Source of the DNA: Histoplasma ohiense
Lineage: Eukaryota; Ascomycota; Eurotiomycetes; Onygenales; Ajellomycetaceae
NCBI GenBank assembly: GCA_017607445.1
Contig: JAEVHH010000007.1
Coordinates: 1,364,001-1,428,000, forward strand
DNA length: 64,000 nucleotides
Direction: 5' to 3'
The notes beneath the pieces are model-generated. The model was not told the DNA's origin and made no database searches. It saw nothing but the letters and a program-made list of their open reading frames with translations. A program made the position numbers and the translations under genes. This document shows positions 34,842-46,131 of this stretch, piece by piece; within the stretch, counting starts at the first letter, position 1, and each line of letters starts with the position of its first letter.

Positions 34842-36412
34842 AACTACGGAGTCGTCAACAAATAATATATATACATATAAATGTTTTTGTTTTTTTTTTT
34901 TTTTTTTTTTAATATTTTTTGCGAGGGTGATACTCCAGAAGAATTTGTATAAATCTTTCTTTTTTCTTTTTTTTGGAAAGAAAATAGAAAAGGAAAGGGC
35001 ACATAGACACACAGCTCCTCACACCCTGCGTTCTGGACTTGATTCATTTTGAAACACTCAATGAAGACTCCAGGACGACTTACGACTGACGGGCCGCAAT
35101 GATCGTCGAAGTTTTTGGCTGGGATTATAAAATGGCGCAATATGGGAAACACTCAATAGTTTGGGGGGGGGGGTTTTTTATGGATACTTTTCTTCTTTCT
35201 TTCTCTTTTTTTCTTTCATACAAATGACTTATAGTATTTTGTTTTCCACTCTCTTTACTTTCCTTTCCTTTTCCTTTCCTTTCCGTTTTAATCATCTCTT
35301 CGCGCATGTTCGACATTCCATGCAGCCACCGTTTTCCTTACCCTTTTTTCTTTTTTTCCCTTTTTGCTCAACGTACGCTTTGTCCACGCGTAAGCGCGTT
35401 TCAGTTGATCCTACCCTGTAAACTTTGCCGGGGACGAATCCCGATGTTGGATTTACAACCCGTTCGTTTACCAGATTCGTCTATGGATATTTATAGCAAA
35501 CATGGAAGATTTCGCCCTTCACTGTCATTTGCCTACTCCTCAGTTGGCGGTCGGTAGTTTCCTCAATTCTTTGATATAGTATCCAACTAGATATCCTGAT
35601 ATTTTCCTCGTAGGAAAGAAATATGAGCTGGTTTTCTATTATTGGAAATACATCAGACCATTCCTGATATCCGATACTGTGTCCAGGCCCAGAGAGATAT
35701 CGATGGGATTGCTGCCTAAGTCCACCAAGGCCGCCACATGACCTCGTGTCCCCTCCGCGTCAGCCACTAGGCCGCATACGGTATAATTGGACGAGCATCG
35801 GCAATTCGCGCGTCCGAATCCCCCGTCCCGACGCGTGTCTCGGCGGTGTTGGCGTCTGCAGGATTTGGTTTTGGTTGTTTTCTGCTCGTTTCCCTGCCGG
35901 TTGGCCCAGGGATCGTGCGGTGATGGATGTTCTCATTGGGGAGTATTTGCATTTTGCCGGGTGAGTCATTTGTACATGTACATGTACATGTACATCACCT
36001 TGCTTGGGCCGGAACTTTGTAGGACTCGAGGTTGGGGGCTTGATCGAGGTGGTTGGCGGGGGGATTGAGTTGGAAAAACTATCCGGCCTTGGTCTTGTGG
36101 CGACTTTAGCTTTTGGGGGAGGGGGAGGGGGAATACGATTCAAGAATGAATACGAGGAGGATCAGAAGGTTTGGGATAAGTTTTCGCTTGGGAGGAGGAG
36201 AAAGCAAGAATTACATACAGCCCGGCCCGACAGAGCCCTGTAGAGGAGACGGAGGGAGGAGATGGTGTATAAAAGCATCCTTGATTCCTCCCCTCTCCTC
36301 CTCCCATCATCTCAAACCAGAGTCCTATAATCTGTCTGCCCTTCTCAATCCTTTGCACATTCCCCCGACCCCAACGTACAGAACAATCCCTCATCTCCAT
36401 CCCTAATCCACC
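34842..36412. other. Intergenic with homopolymer tracts
   Basis: No supported gene. It includes a poly-T run (about 34888-34910), a G run at 35163-35173 and GTACAT tandem units (about 35971-35994). The stretch 36290-36412 is pyrimidine-rich and leads into the next ATG. Confidence 0.5.
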
Positions 36413-37038
36413 ATGGCTAGCAGCTGGACCCCTCCTCCTTTCGGCGCCCCCTGCTGGGTAAACGTCCCCGTCACAGACATGGCCCGTGGTATGACGTCTC
36501 TCATGCAACTGACAGACGAGGTTCGCCGGCTGACACATCTCACCTAGCCAAATCATTCTACACCAAGGTTTTCAACTGGGACATTCTGCCCCAGCCCGCC
36601 AACCTGGATGAGAAGCAAATCGTCCTGTTCAGCTTCCCCAAATCCGACTCCGGTCCCAATGCGTTTTGCGGCAGCTTCGAGCGCGTCGAGGCCTCCGCGC
36701 ACACCAAGAGCGACAACGGCTATAAGATGTATTTCATGGTGGAGGACGATCAGAAGACCGCTGAGGTATGCGTTGCCTTGTTGGGATTTTATTTTTGTCG
36801 CACACCCAATATTCTCCCGCCCCCCTACGTGGGTTTGAGGTAAAGGGGGAAAAAAGGAAAAAAAAAAAAAAAGGAAAAGCTCCTGACTAGGCCTTCTGGA
36901 TAATAGGCAATCATCGCCAATGGCGGGGCCAAACTTAGCGACCCCGTCCCGGAGGGGGACCATGGATTTATCACCCAGTGCCGCGACTCCGAGGGGAATG
37001 GCATTGGTATCTATGTTATGAAGAAAGCATGTTCGTGA
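36413..37038 (+). CDS. Small VOC (glyoxalase/dioxygenase-fold) protein
   Basis: Three exons: 36413-36488, 36548-36765 and 36907-37038, 141 aa, stop TGA. All introns are GT-AG and phases fit. A single vicinal-oxygen-chelate domain: PCWVNVPVTDMARAKSFYTKVFNWDI gives the first beta-alpha-beta unit, MYFMVEDDQKTAEAIIANGG the second, and GFITQCRDSEGNGIGIYVMK the closing strand. It resembles the PhnB/CFP-30B-like VOC proteins of Aspergillus. The usual first metal His is replaced (CWVNVP), so catalysis as a glyoxalase is doubtful. Substrate unknown. Confidence 0.85.
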
Positions 37039-37153
37039 AAGACAGGCGGGTAGGGCTGGGGGACTCCCTTGGCGAGTTCAGCTTGGGTGCACTTGTTGTA
37101 GGGGAGAGTTTCTCACATTGTTGCTGCTTGAATGCAAATTGCCACATCTGCCC

Positions 37154-37214
<61 letters not shown>

Positions 37215-37913
37215 CAAAAACAAACAATCAACAGAAATTGAATCTTTGTTGTTGGCTCTCTGTCCCTGTTAATGATGTATGAGATGGACATAATAATAGT
37301 TGATCTTTTGCACAGTTGTATAGCTTTGAACTGAACAGGTGACATCATGTTGCTTTGAATTGATTAATTCTGATTCAGGGGATCTTATTATTGTACATGT
37401 AGATGAGCTATTTGCCGAACTGCATAGCACCAAAGGGTATATCAGACTGTGTGGCTAAGTATCTTTGCTGGGGAAATATGCCGTGAACTGAACACATTGG
37501 AAATGAATAACAACCCACGGAAATTTAGCCGCAGAAAGGCAACCACCAGTTTTTGGTTGTGTATATCATTGATTTCCCATCCGCTCCCACATGCCCATAT
37601 TATTCCCGACCCATGCATCCAAAACTCTCACTGATACATCAGCCAACTAACTTTTGATCTCTTCTTGTTTACACAGGCGACACAGAGGCAGCCTGGACAT
37701 GCCAGCTGCTCTTCCCACAAGATGGAGCCGCCCCCAAGTCCCCGTGAACACTTGGCTGCTCGGTGTCTGAGAAAGCAAACTTGGCGTCTGGAAATTACAG
37801 TGCGCCGTATAATCTCATACCCGGTCCCTCCCGCAGCCCGGAGTCAACATAACTTGCCCAGCTCGACTATGCATTATTCATCATTTTCTCCTCGTCCAGT
37901 TGCAAAGGAAACA
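37039..37913. other. Intergenic with poly-T and ATT tract
   Basis: No supported gene. A T run of more than 30 followed by ATT repeats lies at about 37156-37213. The T run next to (ATT)n could be the tail of an old retroposon read on the minus strand, but no body or target duplication was found. Confidence 0.45.
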
Positions 37914-38325
37914 TCACTCCGATTCGGACTCCTCCGGTTGCATGATCTTCTCATCCAGCTCCTATAGGCCAGGCACATCATATTTAGCATAGATCGAACT
38001 TATATATACATAGCAATCGCAGACGGGGAGGGGGTACATATAAAATGGTCAAACCCACGTTACTCAAGCGCGCCTTCAGATGCGGCAACTGGCTTTCCTT
38101 GATCACGAGATGGCGCTCGTCATCGAGGTCCTCGACGATGTAATCGTGCCGCTCCTGGTCGTATTTTAGGATTATGGCTTTGACGGATGGGTCGCATTCT
38201 ATCAGGACACCTGGACGGGGGAGAAAGAAAACAGAGGGGAGATTATGTTAATTGGGAGATTCATTTAGGTGCATTTGTTTTTAGGCCGGTGGCCTAGGGT
38301 ACACACCTTTTACAGCGCGTGGCAT
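37914..38325 (-). CDS. tfb5: TFIIH core subunit TFB5 (TTDA homologue)
   Basis: Tiny 72-aa subunit of general transcription and repair factor TFIIH, which stabilises the complex and helps XPB in nucleotide excision repair. Three exons on the minus strand: 38325-38307 (MPRAVK), 38210-38059 and 37961-37914, total 73 codons with stop; introns of 96 and 97 bp, GT-AG. The middle exon encodes GVLIECDPSVKAIILKYDQ, then YIVEDLDDERHLVIKES, the diagnostic Tfb5 core (KG-x-LIECDP-x-K, then the LDD motif). The last exon encodes ELDEKIMQPEESESE, an acidic fungal-type tail. Because no exon is longer than 152 bp, simple ORF scans miss it. Reading through the second donor would replace the acidic tail with an implausible one, which supports the splice. 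Confidence 0.92.
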
Positions 38326-39474
38326 AGCTGGAGCTTGGTGTGGGAGAGAAAGGCTTGGAGTTGAGGAGCCCTGATGATAGGTGAAGAACCCACAATCCTG
38401 GAAGATCTCGAAGTCGCAGAACGTGAACGGAGCGAGCTTCACGGCTTGGCGTTGAAGTAGGGAGTCATGTGATGATCTAGCTCATCAAAACTTTGAATCT
38501 GCGAAACTGCGAAACTTCCATCCAATGCAGTTTGGGAAACAAAACAGCGCCACGAACAGGCGTGGCGGGGTGGCTGCGGATTCTCTCAACCCCAGTGATA
38601 CTCATAGTAAATATGTAAGATGCATGAGCAACACCTCCATCCGCAACCCGTCTGTCTGTTGGGCCGGCGTCGTTTCAGGATGAGAGAACCCTCCTGCAAT
38701 TTCACTACCAAACGTCAACCGCCCACGCCTCTGTTTCAAATCAACAGTCACCCTGCCCCAGCCAGCTGTTTGCGGGATACTGGACAGCTGATGCGTCGAT
38801 CTTGATATCCATTGTTTTATCTCTCCCAAGGGCGACGCCGAGCCGACTTTCCTACCCACGCAATGCGATGCAATGCGGTGAGGTAGCGGCCTACCCCGCA
38901 TACGCTTCCGGGATGCGATGGGGCACTTACTTGTATGCACGATACATTACACTTTTCTGTTTGTTTCGCGTCATATGCTATATGAACGGACGCTCACCTG
39001 TCATTGACGCGACAGTGGATGCACTACCGCTGGTGGTCGCGGGCCATTGAAGCTCCGGTGTGAGATACATCTAACTAGATAAGAACTCTTGATGTGGACG
39101 CGAATCTTGTGATGAGGAAATTGCACGGTTGAACCTGCCAAATCAAATGTGTGTGGAGAATGATGGCCAAGTCAGAGCATACTTTGTATGCCAATGTTTG
39201 ACACGGAAGAGATGAAACATTGGGATTTGATGTCGGAGGTATATCCATTGTTTGGATGAAGCATTGGTTGCGGAGCACGGAGCATAGGATAAGCTCTTGA
39301 GGGTTTGGTGTCATCTCGCTATCTTATACTCGACTTGAATTGTGGATGACACGAAGCCCTAAATAGAGAATGGCTCCTGTATATCTATCTATATCTATTC
39401 TATCATATGCCTCATGTTCTTCATTCCCCTTGTACGGGGTACATGGATTGGGAATACAAAACGATCCACCGAAG
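38326..39474. other. Intergenic between TFB5 and the Copia element
   Basis: No supported gene; several short frames on both strands without family signals. It includes the TFB5 promoter. Confidence 0.45.
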
Positions 39475-39479
39475 CTTTC

Positions 39480-39785
39480 TGTCGGAACTGAATAAAGTCC
39501 GAATATTGACCCAAATACTGAATATCGAATAAGTAAATTGAATTGATTATTCTAACTCCAATAATTACATGATAACCAGGCAGTATTTATAAGAAAGAGA
39601 ATGCTTGAACATATGATGGGGGCAGTGCTGGTATACATCGGAGCAGTGATCCGGTTTCCGAAATTGAGATAGAATAAGATGATCGATCACTTCTCACAAT
39701 GCTTGATATGATAGATCCTTTCTCACAATGCTTGATATGATAGATCCTTTCTCACAATGTTTGATATGATAGATCATTTCTCACA
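39480..39785 (-). repeat. Copia 3' LTR
   Basis: 306 bp, identical to the partner. Three 29-bp tandem units at 39696-39782. CpG sites are preserved. Confidence 0.95.
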
Positions 39786-39947
39786 TACCCCCTTCAGCAG
39801 AATAACATCAGTAATGAAGCTGGAAAAATTATCAGAATAGGAAATAATGTAGGAGACATGATGATTAATAAAATGAAAAGGAATAGATAAAGGAGATATA
39901 TGAGGATGTTGAACTCCTCCCATCCAAGCTCATTGAGGTTTTATATC

Positions 39948-42900
39948 TTATTTTGTTATTTTATTGACAAGATCAGTTATATCAACTAATCCTATCTGTT
40001 TGACAAATTCTCTTTGCCTCTGTTGCGATAATGGCTTGGTCAACCCGTCCGCTGGCATGTTGCTTGTAGGTGTCCATCATATCAAGATATCACCGGACTG
40101 TATCTGTTCTCGCAACCAATTGCCGTAGATATCAATGTGGCATAATTTAGTTGTGATGGAAGGATCTTCCTTAGTAAGGATGCCAACTGTTTGTCAATTA
40201 TCGCATTGGATTGAAATCTTGTGTCCTGGATCGAATCCCAGATGATCAAAGAATTGTTTCCACCAGATTGACTCCTTGCCTGCCTGTGATATAGCTAATA
40301 GTTCAGCTTCAGTGGTGGAAGTTGTTATTACTCTCTGCCTCTTTGACTTCCAATCAACAGGTCCTCCAAAAAGTTTGAAGATGTAACCTTCTGTTGATCT
40401 TCTATCTGAATTATCCGCGAAGGAGGCATCACTAGCTGCTTCAACCACATTCATTGATAAGCCATCAGGTATGCTATATTCAATCGCTAGATTCTTCGAA
40501 TCTTGTAGATAGGTGATAACGCGATCGATCTCTGCAGAATGGTGCTCTGAGGGATTGGTCATATAGGTTGCGAGCTTGCCAACTGCGTATGCGATATCTG
40601 GCCTAGTCATCACTGCGGCGTATATACAGGATCCGATTCGGTGTTGGTAATAGTGGGTATCCTCTGGCGATGCGGTTCCTTGATAAGGTACTAGCGGAAT
40701 GCTAGATAGGGGTGTTGATGCTTTGCGAGCATGAGCAAGATGATAAGTATCAACCAACTTATCAATATAAGCATCTTGACAGAGCCATAACTTCTTAGAG
40801 CTCCGGTCCCTAGTAATTCTCATATTAAGGAACCATTCGAGGTTTCCCATCTGTTGGAATTCATACATATCTTTAAGATCTTTGATTAACTGATCCTTTT
40901 CCTCTCTGTCATCAGGGTGAGATACCACAACAGTATCATCAATGTAGAAGAATATAATTATCCGTCCATTGGTGAATAGGCATTTATCCTCAGGGATTGG
41001 AACGAAGTCTAACTGCTTAAGAGTATTAGATAGTTCTTTAAGCCATAGAAGGGGTGATCTTCTTAGGCCATATAAGGCATGTCGTAGGTGTAGAACATAG
41101 GTGTTCTTCTTGAGGTTCCATACCCCCTTCAACTTCCACCAACCATCTGGTAGTTCAACGTAGACTAGTTCATCAAGTGAGCTGTTCACAAAGGCATTGA
41201 CACCATCCAGTTGCTCAGCATCAAGGTCAAAGGTGTTGATAATAGCAAGCAAGATACGGAAGGTTCTCGCAGCTAGGGTGTGAGCTTTGGTATCTAGATC
41301 AGATACTGGTTGTAAATCACCTTGAACACAGATACGAGCTTTGAACTTGACAAGATAACCATCATCATCAAACTTGTAGGTAAACACCCAATGTAATGGA
41401 ATCACTGGGGTATCTTTCGAAGGTCTGTTAACAATTTCATAGGTATTTTGCTGGGTTATAGAGTCCCATTCCTGTTTGGCAGCATTAATCCATTCATCGC
41501 AATAGGGGTGCTTGTTAATGTCATTCCAATGTTGAGGTGGGTCAGGTAACTGAGATTGATGAATTTTGGGAGGTTCTGATCTGGATAGGGGTTCCGCAAA
41601 GGCAGCGTTGATCATTCGATTTGGATTATCTTTAGCAATAGATACTGCTATATGATGGGTTGCCTTGCGCGTTCTCTTGCCCTTGATTATATTGGACTTG
41701 TTGAAGTCAGAACTGATCTCATTCGCTCTAGGTGCTCGATTGCTAGATGATAATATCGGATGAGTATCAATAGAAAAGTCAGGTTCAGGGGTAGGATCCG
41801 GTGTAGGTAAGATATCTGCCATAAGTTGCGCCTCCAGTGCCTTGCTGATATCTTCGCTATTTTTATCAACGTTCTCCGTACGCGGTGGGATCTCATCAGG
41901 ATGGAAGATATCAATATCTGAGCATAGATTATTCTCTTGTTGAGGAGTGCCAACCCTTGGTTCTTGAACTTCGATATCCAAGAACTCAACCTCTTGAACA
42001 ACCCAATCTCGCAGCTGTTTTTCGATGTGAGGTTCGTCTGGGTTATATCATCTATTTTCATTGAATATAACATCCCTTGTCCTTATCACCCTATCTAGGT
42101 GAGGAATCCAAATCCTAAAGATGTTTGTAGAATCATAACTCACAAGATATCCAATATGAGCTCTGGGATCAAGCTTCTGTGATTGATTTCGATTGAGGAT
42201 CTCATTGGGGATCTTTGTGTATGCTCGACATCTGTAGGCATGTAAGTGAGCACAAGAGTGATGGTCAATATGAAGATATTCTTCTAGTGCTTGGAGTGGC
42301 GATTTCCATCCTAGTATCTTGGTAGAGATTCTATTCAGCAAGTAAACGGCAGTGGTTGCTATCTCAGGGAACAGTGATTGGGGCAACAAGGATTCTATTC
42401 TAAGAGCCCTTGCTCTAGTGGTTATGATAGCATCTGCTTGTTCAGCAGCACTGTTCTGTTCATGGATATATTCTGAAGAGTATTCGATCTCTAGGCCCAG
42501 TTCAGTTACCCAGTCCTTAAAGATATCAGATTCTTTAACTGCTCTCTCATTGTCGATTTGTATAATCTTTGTTTCACAATCAAATTGGCATTTAATCCAT
42601 CTTAAAACCTTGTTGAAAGTGTTCCTTATATCAGATTTTCTCAAGGCTGTTACTGCGATATGGAAACGAAGATAATCACATACAAAATGTATGAGCCATT
42701 GTTCTCCATTGTAGCAGTAGGAAGGTCCTTGTACAATATCTGCATGGAGTTGTTTGAAGGGTAGTTTTGATCGTATATGGGGACGGTGAGATATTTGATT
42801 CTTTGCCTTGGCAAGATGGCAGGGTTCGCAGAGTTCTTTGTCCTCAGTATCAACATTCTTAATATCCTTAATATCTGATATCTGAACTCCTTTGGCATTG

Positions 42901-44603
42901 GTTGGCAGATGTTCAACTGCTCTCATCGAGGGATGTCCTAGGTGTTGGTGCCAAATCTTAGAGGAAGCAGTAGAGCTTTTCGCGGTGTAAGAAGGTGTAG
43001 TTGATGATTTTGATATCTTAGCAGGTTCTGTTATCTTTGCAGGTTCTGCTGGATTGCTAGTTGGGGCAATATTAGTGAGCACTAAGGTGTTCTCACTAGT
43101 TCTGTGATATTCAGTAACTAGCAGTCCATCATACACTTCTATATGAGTGAAGATTGAATCATCACTAATTCTCCGCAATCTAAATGATTTGCCATCGAGA
43201 TAGATCCCCCCTATATGATAGCAAGGTTTCCAGGTGATTAGGTTGGTGTGTGAGAATGGAATGTATGCAGCATTCTTAAGAATCACTTTGAACTGCTTGC
43301 TGAGGGTGTTGGTCATGTAGGTCCAAACAGTTTCATATCCCACAACTCTTGTTGTCGAATCTCCTGTATAAACTTGCTCCTCTGTTGGTTCGTATGTTAG
43401 GAATCTAGATCGATTATTGCAGATATGTCGCTCAGCACCGGTATCGAATATCCAGGAATCTTGAAGATAGGGGTGTTGATTTGAAGGAGAGCTCTTGATG
43501 TTCATGTTTAGGCATCTTGTCGATCGATCGACAGGTATGATATCAGAAGTGATCGAAGATTGATCAGTAGGATGATCGATAGAATGGTTGGTAATATGAT
43601 TGATAGGTTCTCTGCTTGTCTTTAGAACCATTCCTTCTAGTGTCTGTTCTATCATCTCTGTATTAGAAGCAGCTATCTTGCTTATTGCTGCATCTATCTT
43701 CTTCTTGGTATCTTCATTCTTGAGTGCCTCATCCATCTTCTTACATTGTTGCTTGTTCTCCTTCCATCCTTCTGGTCTCTGGCTTGGGTTGAGATAGTAA
43801 CATTTGACCCAGGAATGTTTAGAACCACAGATGCAGGTTCTGGATCTTGATTGTCCTGCTTGCCTGCCATTAAAGGTAGCGAGATTGGACACAAGCAGTC
43901 CTGGCTTGCTATATCCCTTCTTGCGATATTCGGAACGGAAGTCATTAACCACATCTGCGAAGGAGAAGTTCTCCTTACCTCCTATCTCAACTTCTCTTTT
44001 TTGGATGGCAGCGTACGGATTATCGATAGACATGTTGATATGGAAGAAGTCCTCTCATATATCAAAGTTGCCATCTATATCAGAGTGTTTGATTTCTGTT
44101 TCAATCAGGGTCCAAGCATCTAACCACTGATCTAGGTTCTGTTTAGGCACCTTCTGCAAGTTCTGATACTTCTTCCGTACCTCATACTGGCGGTCTGCTG
44201 TTCTGGGTGATAACCTCTTCTTAAGAGCAATTAGAAGATCCTTCATATCGATATGGCTATTTCCATTAGTTGCTATTTCTAGCTCACTGAATGCCACTGT
44301 TCTGAAGATCTCCTGCCTGATCTTGCTAACATCTGCAAGTTTATCTTTATAGGTATTCCTGTCATTGTTGTATCTGCTGTTCTCCATCTCCCATTTAACT
44401 CTTGCTTCCATGGTGTGCTCAGTAGGGAATTCTGGGGGAATAGGTGCAGGTATTTCACTCATCCTATTGGGACTTTCATCACTAATAAGATCCAGTACTT
44501 GGAGCTCAGTGGCAAGACCTAGTATCATGTTGTACCATAGGTTCCATTTCCTAGGGGAATCCAAGAAAAGTGATGTTTTTGATGAGGAATTTTCCGCTGA
44601 CAT
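39948..44603 (-). pseudogene. Copia gag-pol polyprotein with three in-frame TGA codons
   Basis: One frame of 1,552 codons from ATG 44603 to TAA 39948-39950, broken only by TGA at 44055-44057, 42048-42050 and 40194-40196, with no frameshift. Gag (44.6-43.7 kb) ends with a knuckle CICGSKHSWVKC. Protease WIFDTGAERH is near 43.45 kb. Integrase has WHQHLGH...CEPCH and the catalytic segments LHADIVQG, IIQIDNER and QNSAAEQADA. RT has HWVFTYKF, AEQLDGVNAFVN, HALYGLRRSPLLW and FYIDDTVVV. RNase H has ASDASFADN and TTSTTEAELLA, then the C-terminal MPADGLTKPL. Each TGA can be a CGA (Arg) hit by C to T in a CpG. Either it moved using helper proteins, the stops are later, or TGA is read through. Confidence 0.9.
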
Positions 44604-44852
44604 CTTGGTCGTTGTATATAGATGTAAAACCGATATAGGATCGAACGGATAATCGATATAGAATCGAATGGGTATAATCGGTATAGGATCGAATGGATAT
44701 AATCGATATAGAATCGAATGGATATTGCCGCAATCGTCGCCGATAAGGAGGTCGATGGGATCGGATAGATAGGTATAATCAAATAGATATCTTTGCCGAT
44801 AAGGAGGTCGGTATGGATAGATATCAATATAATTGAATAGATAGCGATAGGT
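44604..44852 (-). repeat. Copia 5' leader with short degenerate tandem repeats
   Basis: Leader between primer site and ATG, built of repeated ATCGAATGGATATAATCGAT-like units (about 44640-44725) and a doubled GCCGATAAGGAGGTCG unit (about 44739-44754 and 44794-44809). Confidence 0.75.
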
Positions 44853-44853
44853 A

Positions 44854-44872
44854 GCTAACCCGGGCTCATAAC
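44854..44872 (-). promoter_or_regulatory. Copia primer-binding site, initiator-tRNA anticodon-arm type
   Basis: Right after the 5' LTR the minus strand reads GTTATGAGCCCGGGTTAGC. Its complement, GCTAACCCGGGCTCATAAC, carries CTCATAA, the anticodon loop of initiator Met-tRNA. Drosophila copia is known to prime from a half-molecule of tRNA-iMet in this way, instead of the tRNA 3' end. Confidence 0.65.
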
Positions 44873-45178
44873 TGTCGGAACTGAATAAAGTCCGAATATT
44901 GACCCAAATACTGAATATCGAATAAGTAAATTGAATTGATTATTCTAACTCCAATAATTACATGATAACCAGGCAGTATTTATAAGAAAGAGAATGCTTG
45001 AACATATGATGGGGGCAGTGCTGGTATACATCGGAGCAGTGATCCGGTTTCCGAAATTGAGATAGAATAAGATGATCGATCACTTCTCACAATGCTTGAT
45101 ATGATAGATCCTTTCTCACAATGCTTGATATGATAGATCCTTTCTCACAATGTTTGATATGATAGATCATTTCTCACA
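44873..45178 (-). repeat. Copia 5' LTR
   Basis: 306 bp, identical to the LTR at 39480-39785. Confidence 0.95.
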
Positions 45179-45183
45179 CTTTC

Positions 45184-46131
45184 CCTTTCCAAGCTGAAGA
45201 TCAGCAACTAGATTCTAAGCTTTCCGTCTAGTTAAGCAAGATCTATCATCTCACGCATGCCAGATGCGCGATCCTAAACTCCGCTAACTCGTATGCATAC
45301 TGGCTTGGCGTGCGGTGTTCCCTGTCCTTATGGTAGACGGGTCCTTGAAAATGAGCGAAAGGAGTCGATTTACAAACTAGGTGATGTGGATTCAATTTAT
45401 GAAAAATCGTATCGCCGCAGTTCTAGCGCCTCTGCAGTTCCGTTGGTAATTGAGGGAGGCGACGTGTAGTCTGATTCGTTCAACCCCGTCTCTGGCGACT
45501 ATAGCTCGTTACACAGGACGAAAGACATTCCCATCGCGGATGTCCGGATATATCAGTAGATTTTCATATTCATTCATAAACAAGCTGCGAATAAATTACG
45601 AGAAAATTGTTTGATCCGAGATTTGGTTGAGAATGAAGCACATAGTTTTCAGACAAGTAAAAATTTTATTAATTAAACGTATGTGACATGAATGTAGGTG
45701 GGTATGTTGCTCTTCGGTTCTGTCCTGTTCTGTTCTTTTCTTTTCTTTTCTTTTCTTTTCTTTTCTTTTCTTTTGTTTGATTTGGTTACAACGGATGGAA
45801 GAGGGTATCAAAATGGGAAGAAGGGGGAAAGGGGCCAAGGGGGAGACAAGATTGGATGAGATGAAAAGAGTTGGTAGTTAAATATGTCAGTAGATGCGGT
45901 TGATGAGAGGTACACAGAGTATATCCTGAGAAGACGCGGTGCGGGGGTAAACTAGGGATGGATTTTTCAGATACACATACAAGCGTTGATATATGGTGGC
46001 CCCAGATATCAAGATGGAAAGAAATGGAAGAGAAGAAAAACCAAGTCAGCCCATGAGAAGCTTGAGGGTGGAAAAGAACCTGCCTGCCTGATGAAGTGGA
46101 AACAGATACACAAATAACCTCCTGAAGAGTT
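45184..46131. other. Intergenic downstream of the phosphate transporter
   Basis: No supported gene. A TTTTC pentanucleotide run lies at about 45735-45774. Confidence 0.5.

Larger units (their letters stand above)
39480..45178 (-). mobile_element. Copia retrotransposon, recent insertion
   Basis: 5,699 bp element read on the minus strand. Target duplication CTTTC at 39475-39479 and 45179-45183. LTRs 39480-39785 and 44873-45178, 306 bp each; read base by base they appear identical, so the insertion is recent. Each LTR holds three tandem 29-bp units near its plus-strand right end. A primer-binding site lies beside the 44873 LTR and a purine tract (GAAGGGGG, minus strand, about 39788-39796) beside the other. 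Interior domain order gag-protease-integrase-RT-RNase H is diagnostic of Copia. Confidence 0.96.

Noticed and set aside
35760..36556. Pro-rich and other frames on both strands before the VOC gene
   Set aside because: Low-complexity translation of simple-sequence promoter DNA; no homology pattern.
37156..37213. Poly-T plus ATT tract as a LINE or processed-gene tail
   Set aside because: No retroposon body and no target-site duplication could be found around it.
39696..39782. CRISPR-like short tandem repeats
   Set aside because: Direct head-to-tail 29-bp units without spacers inside a retrotransposon LTR, in a eukaryote.
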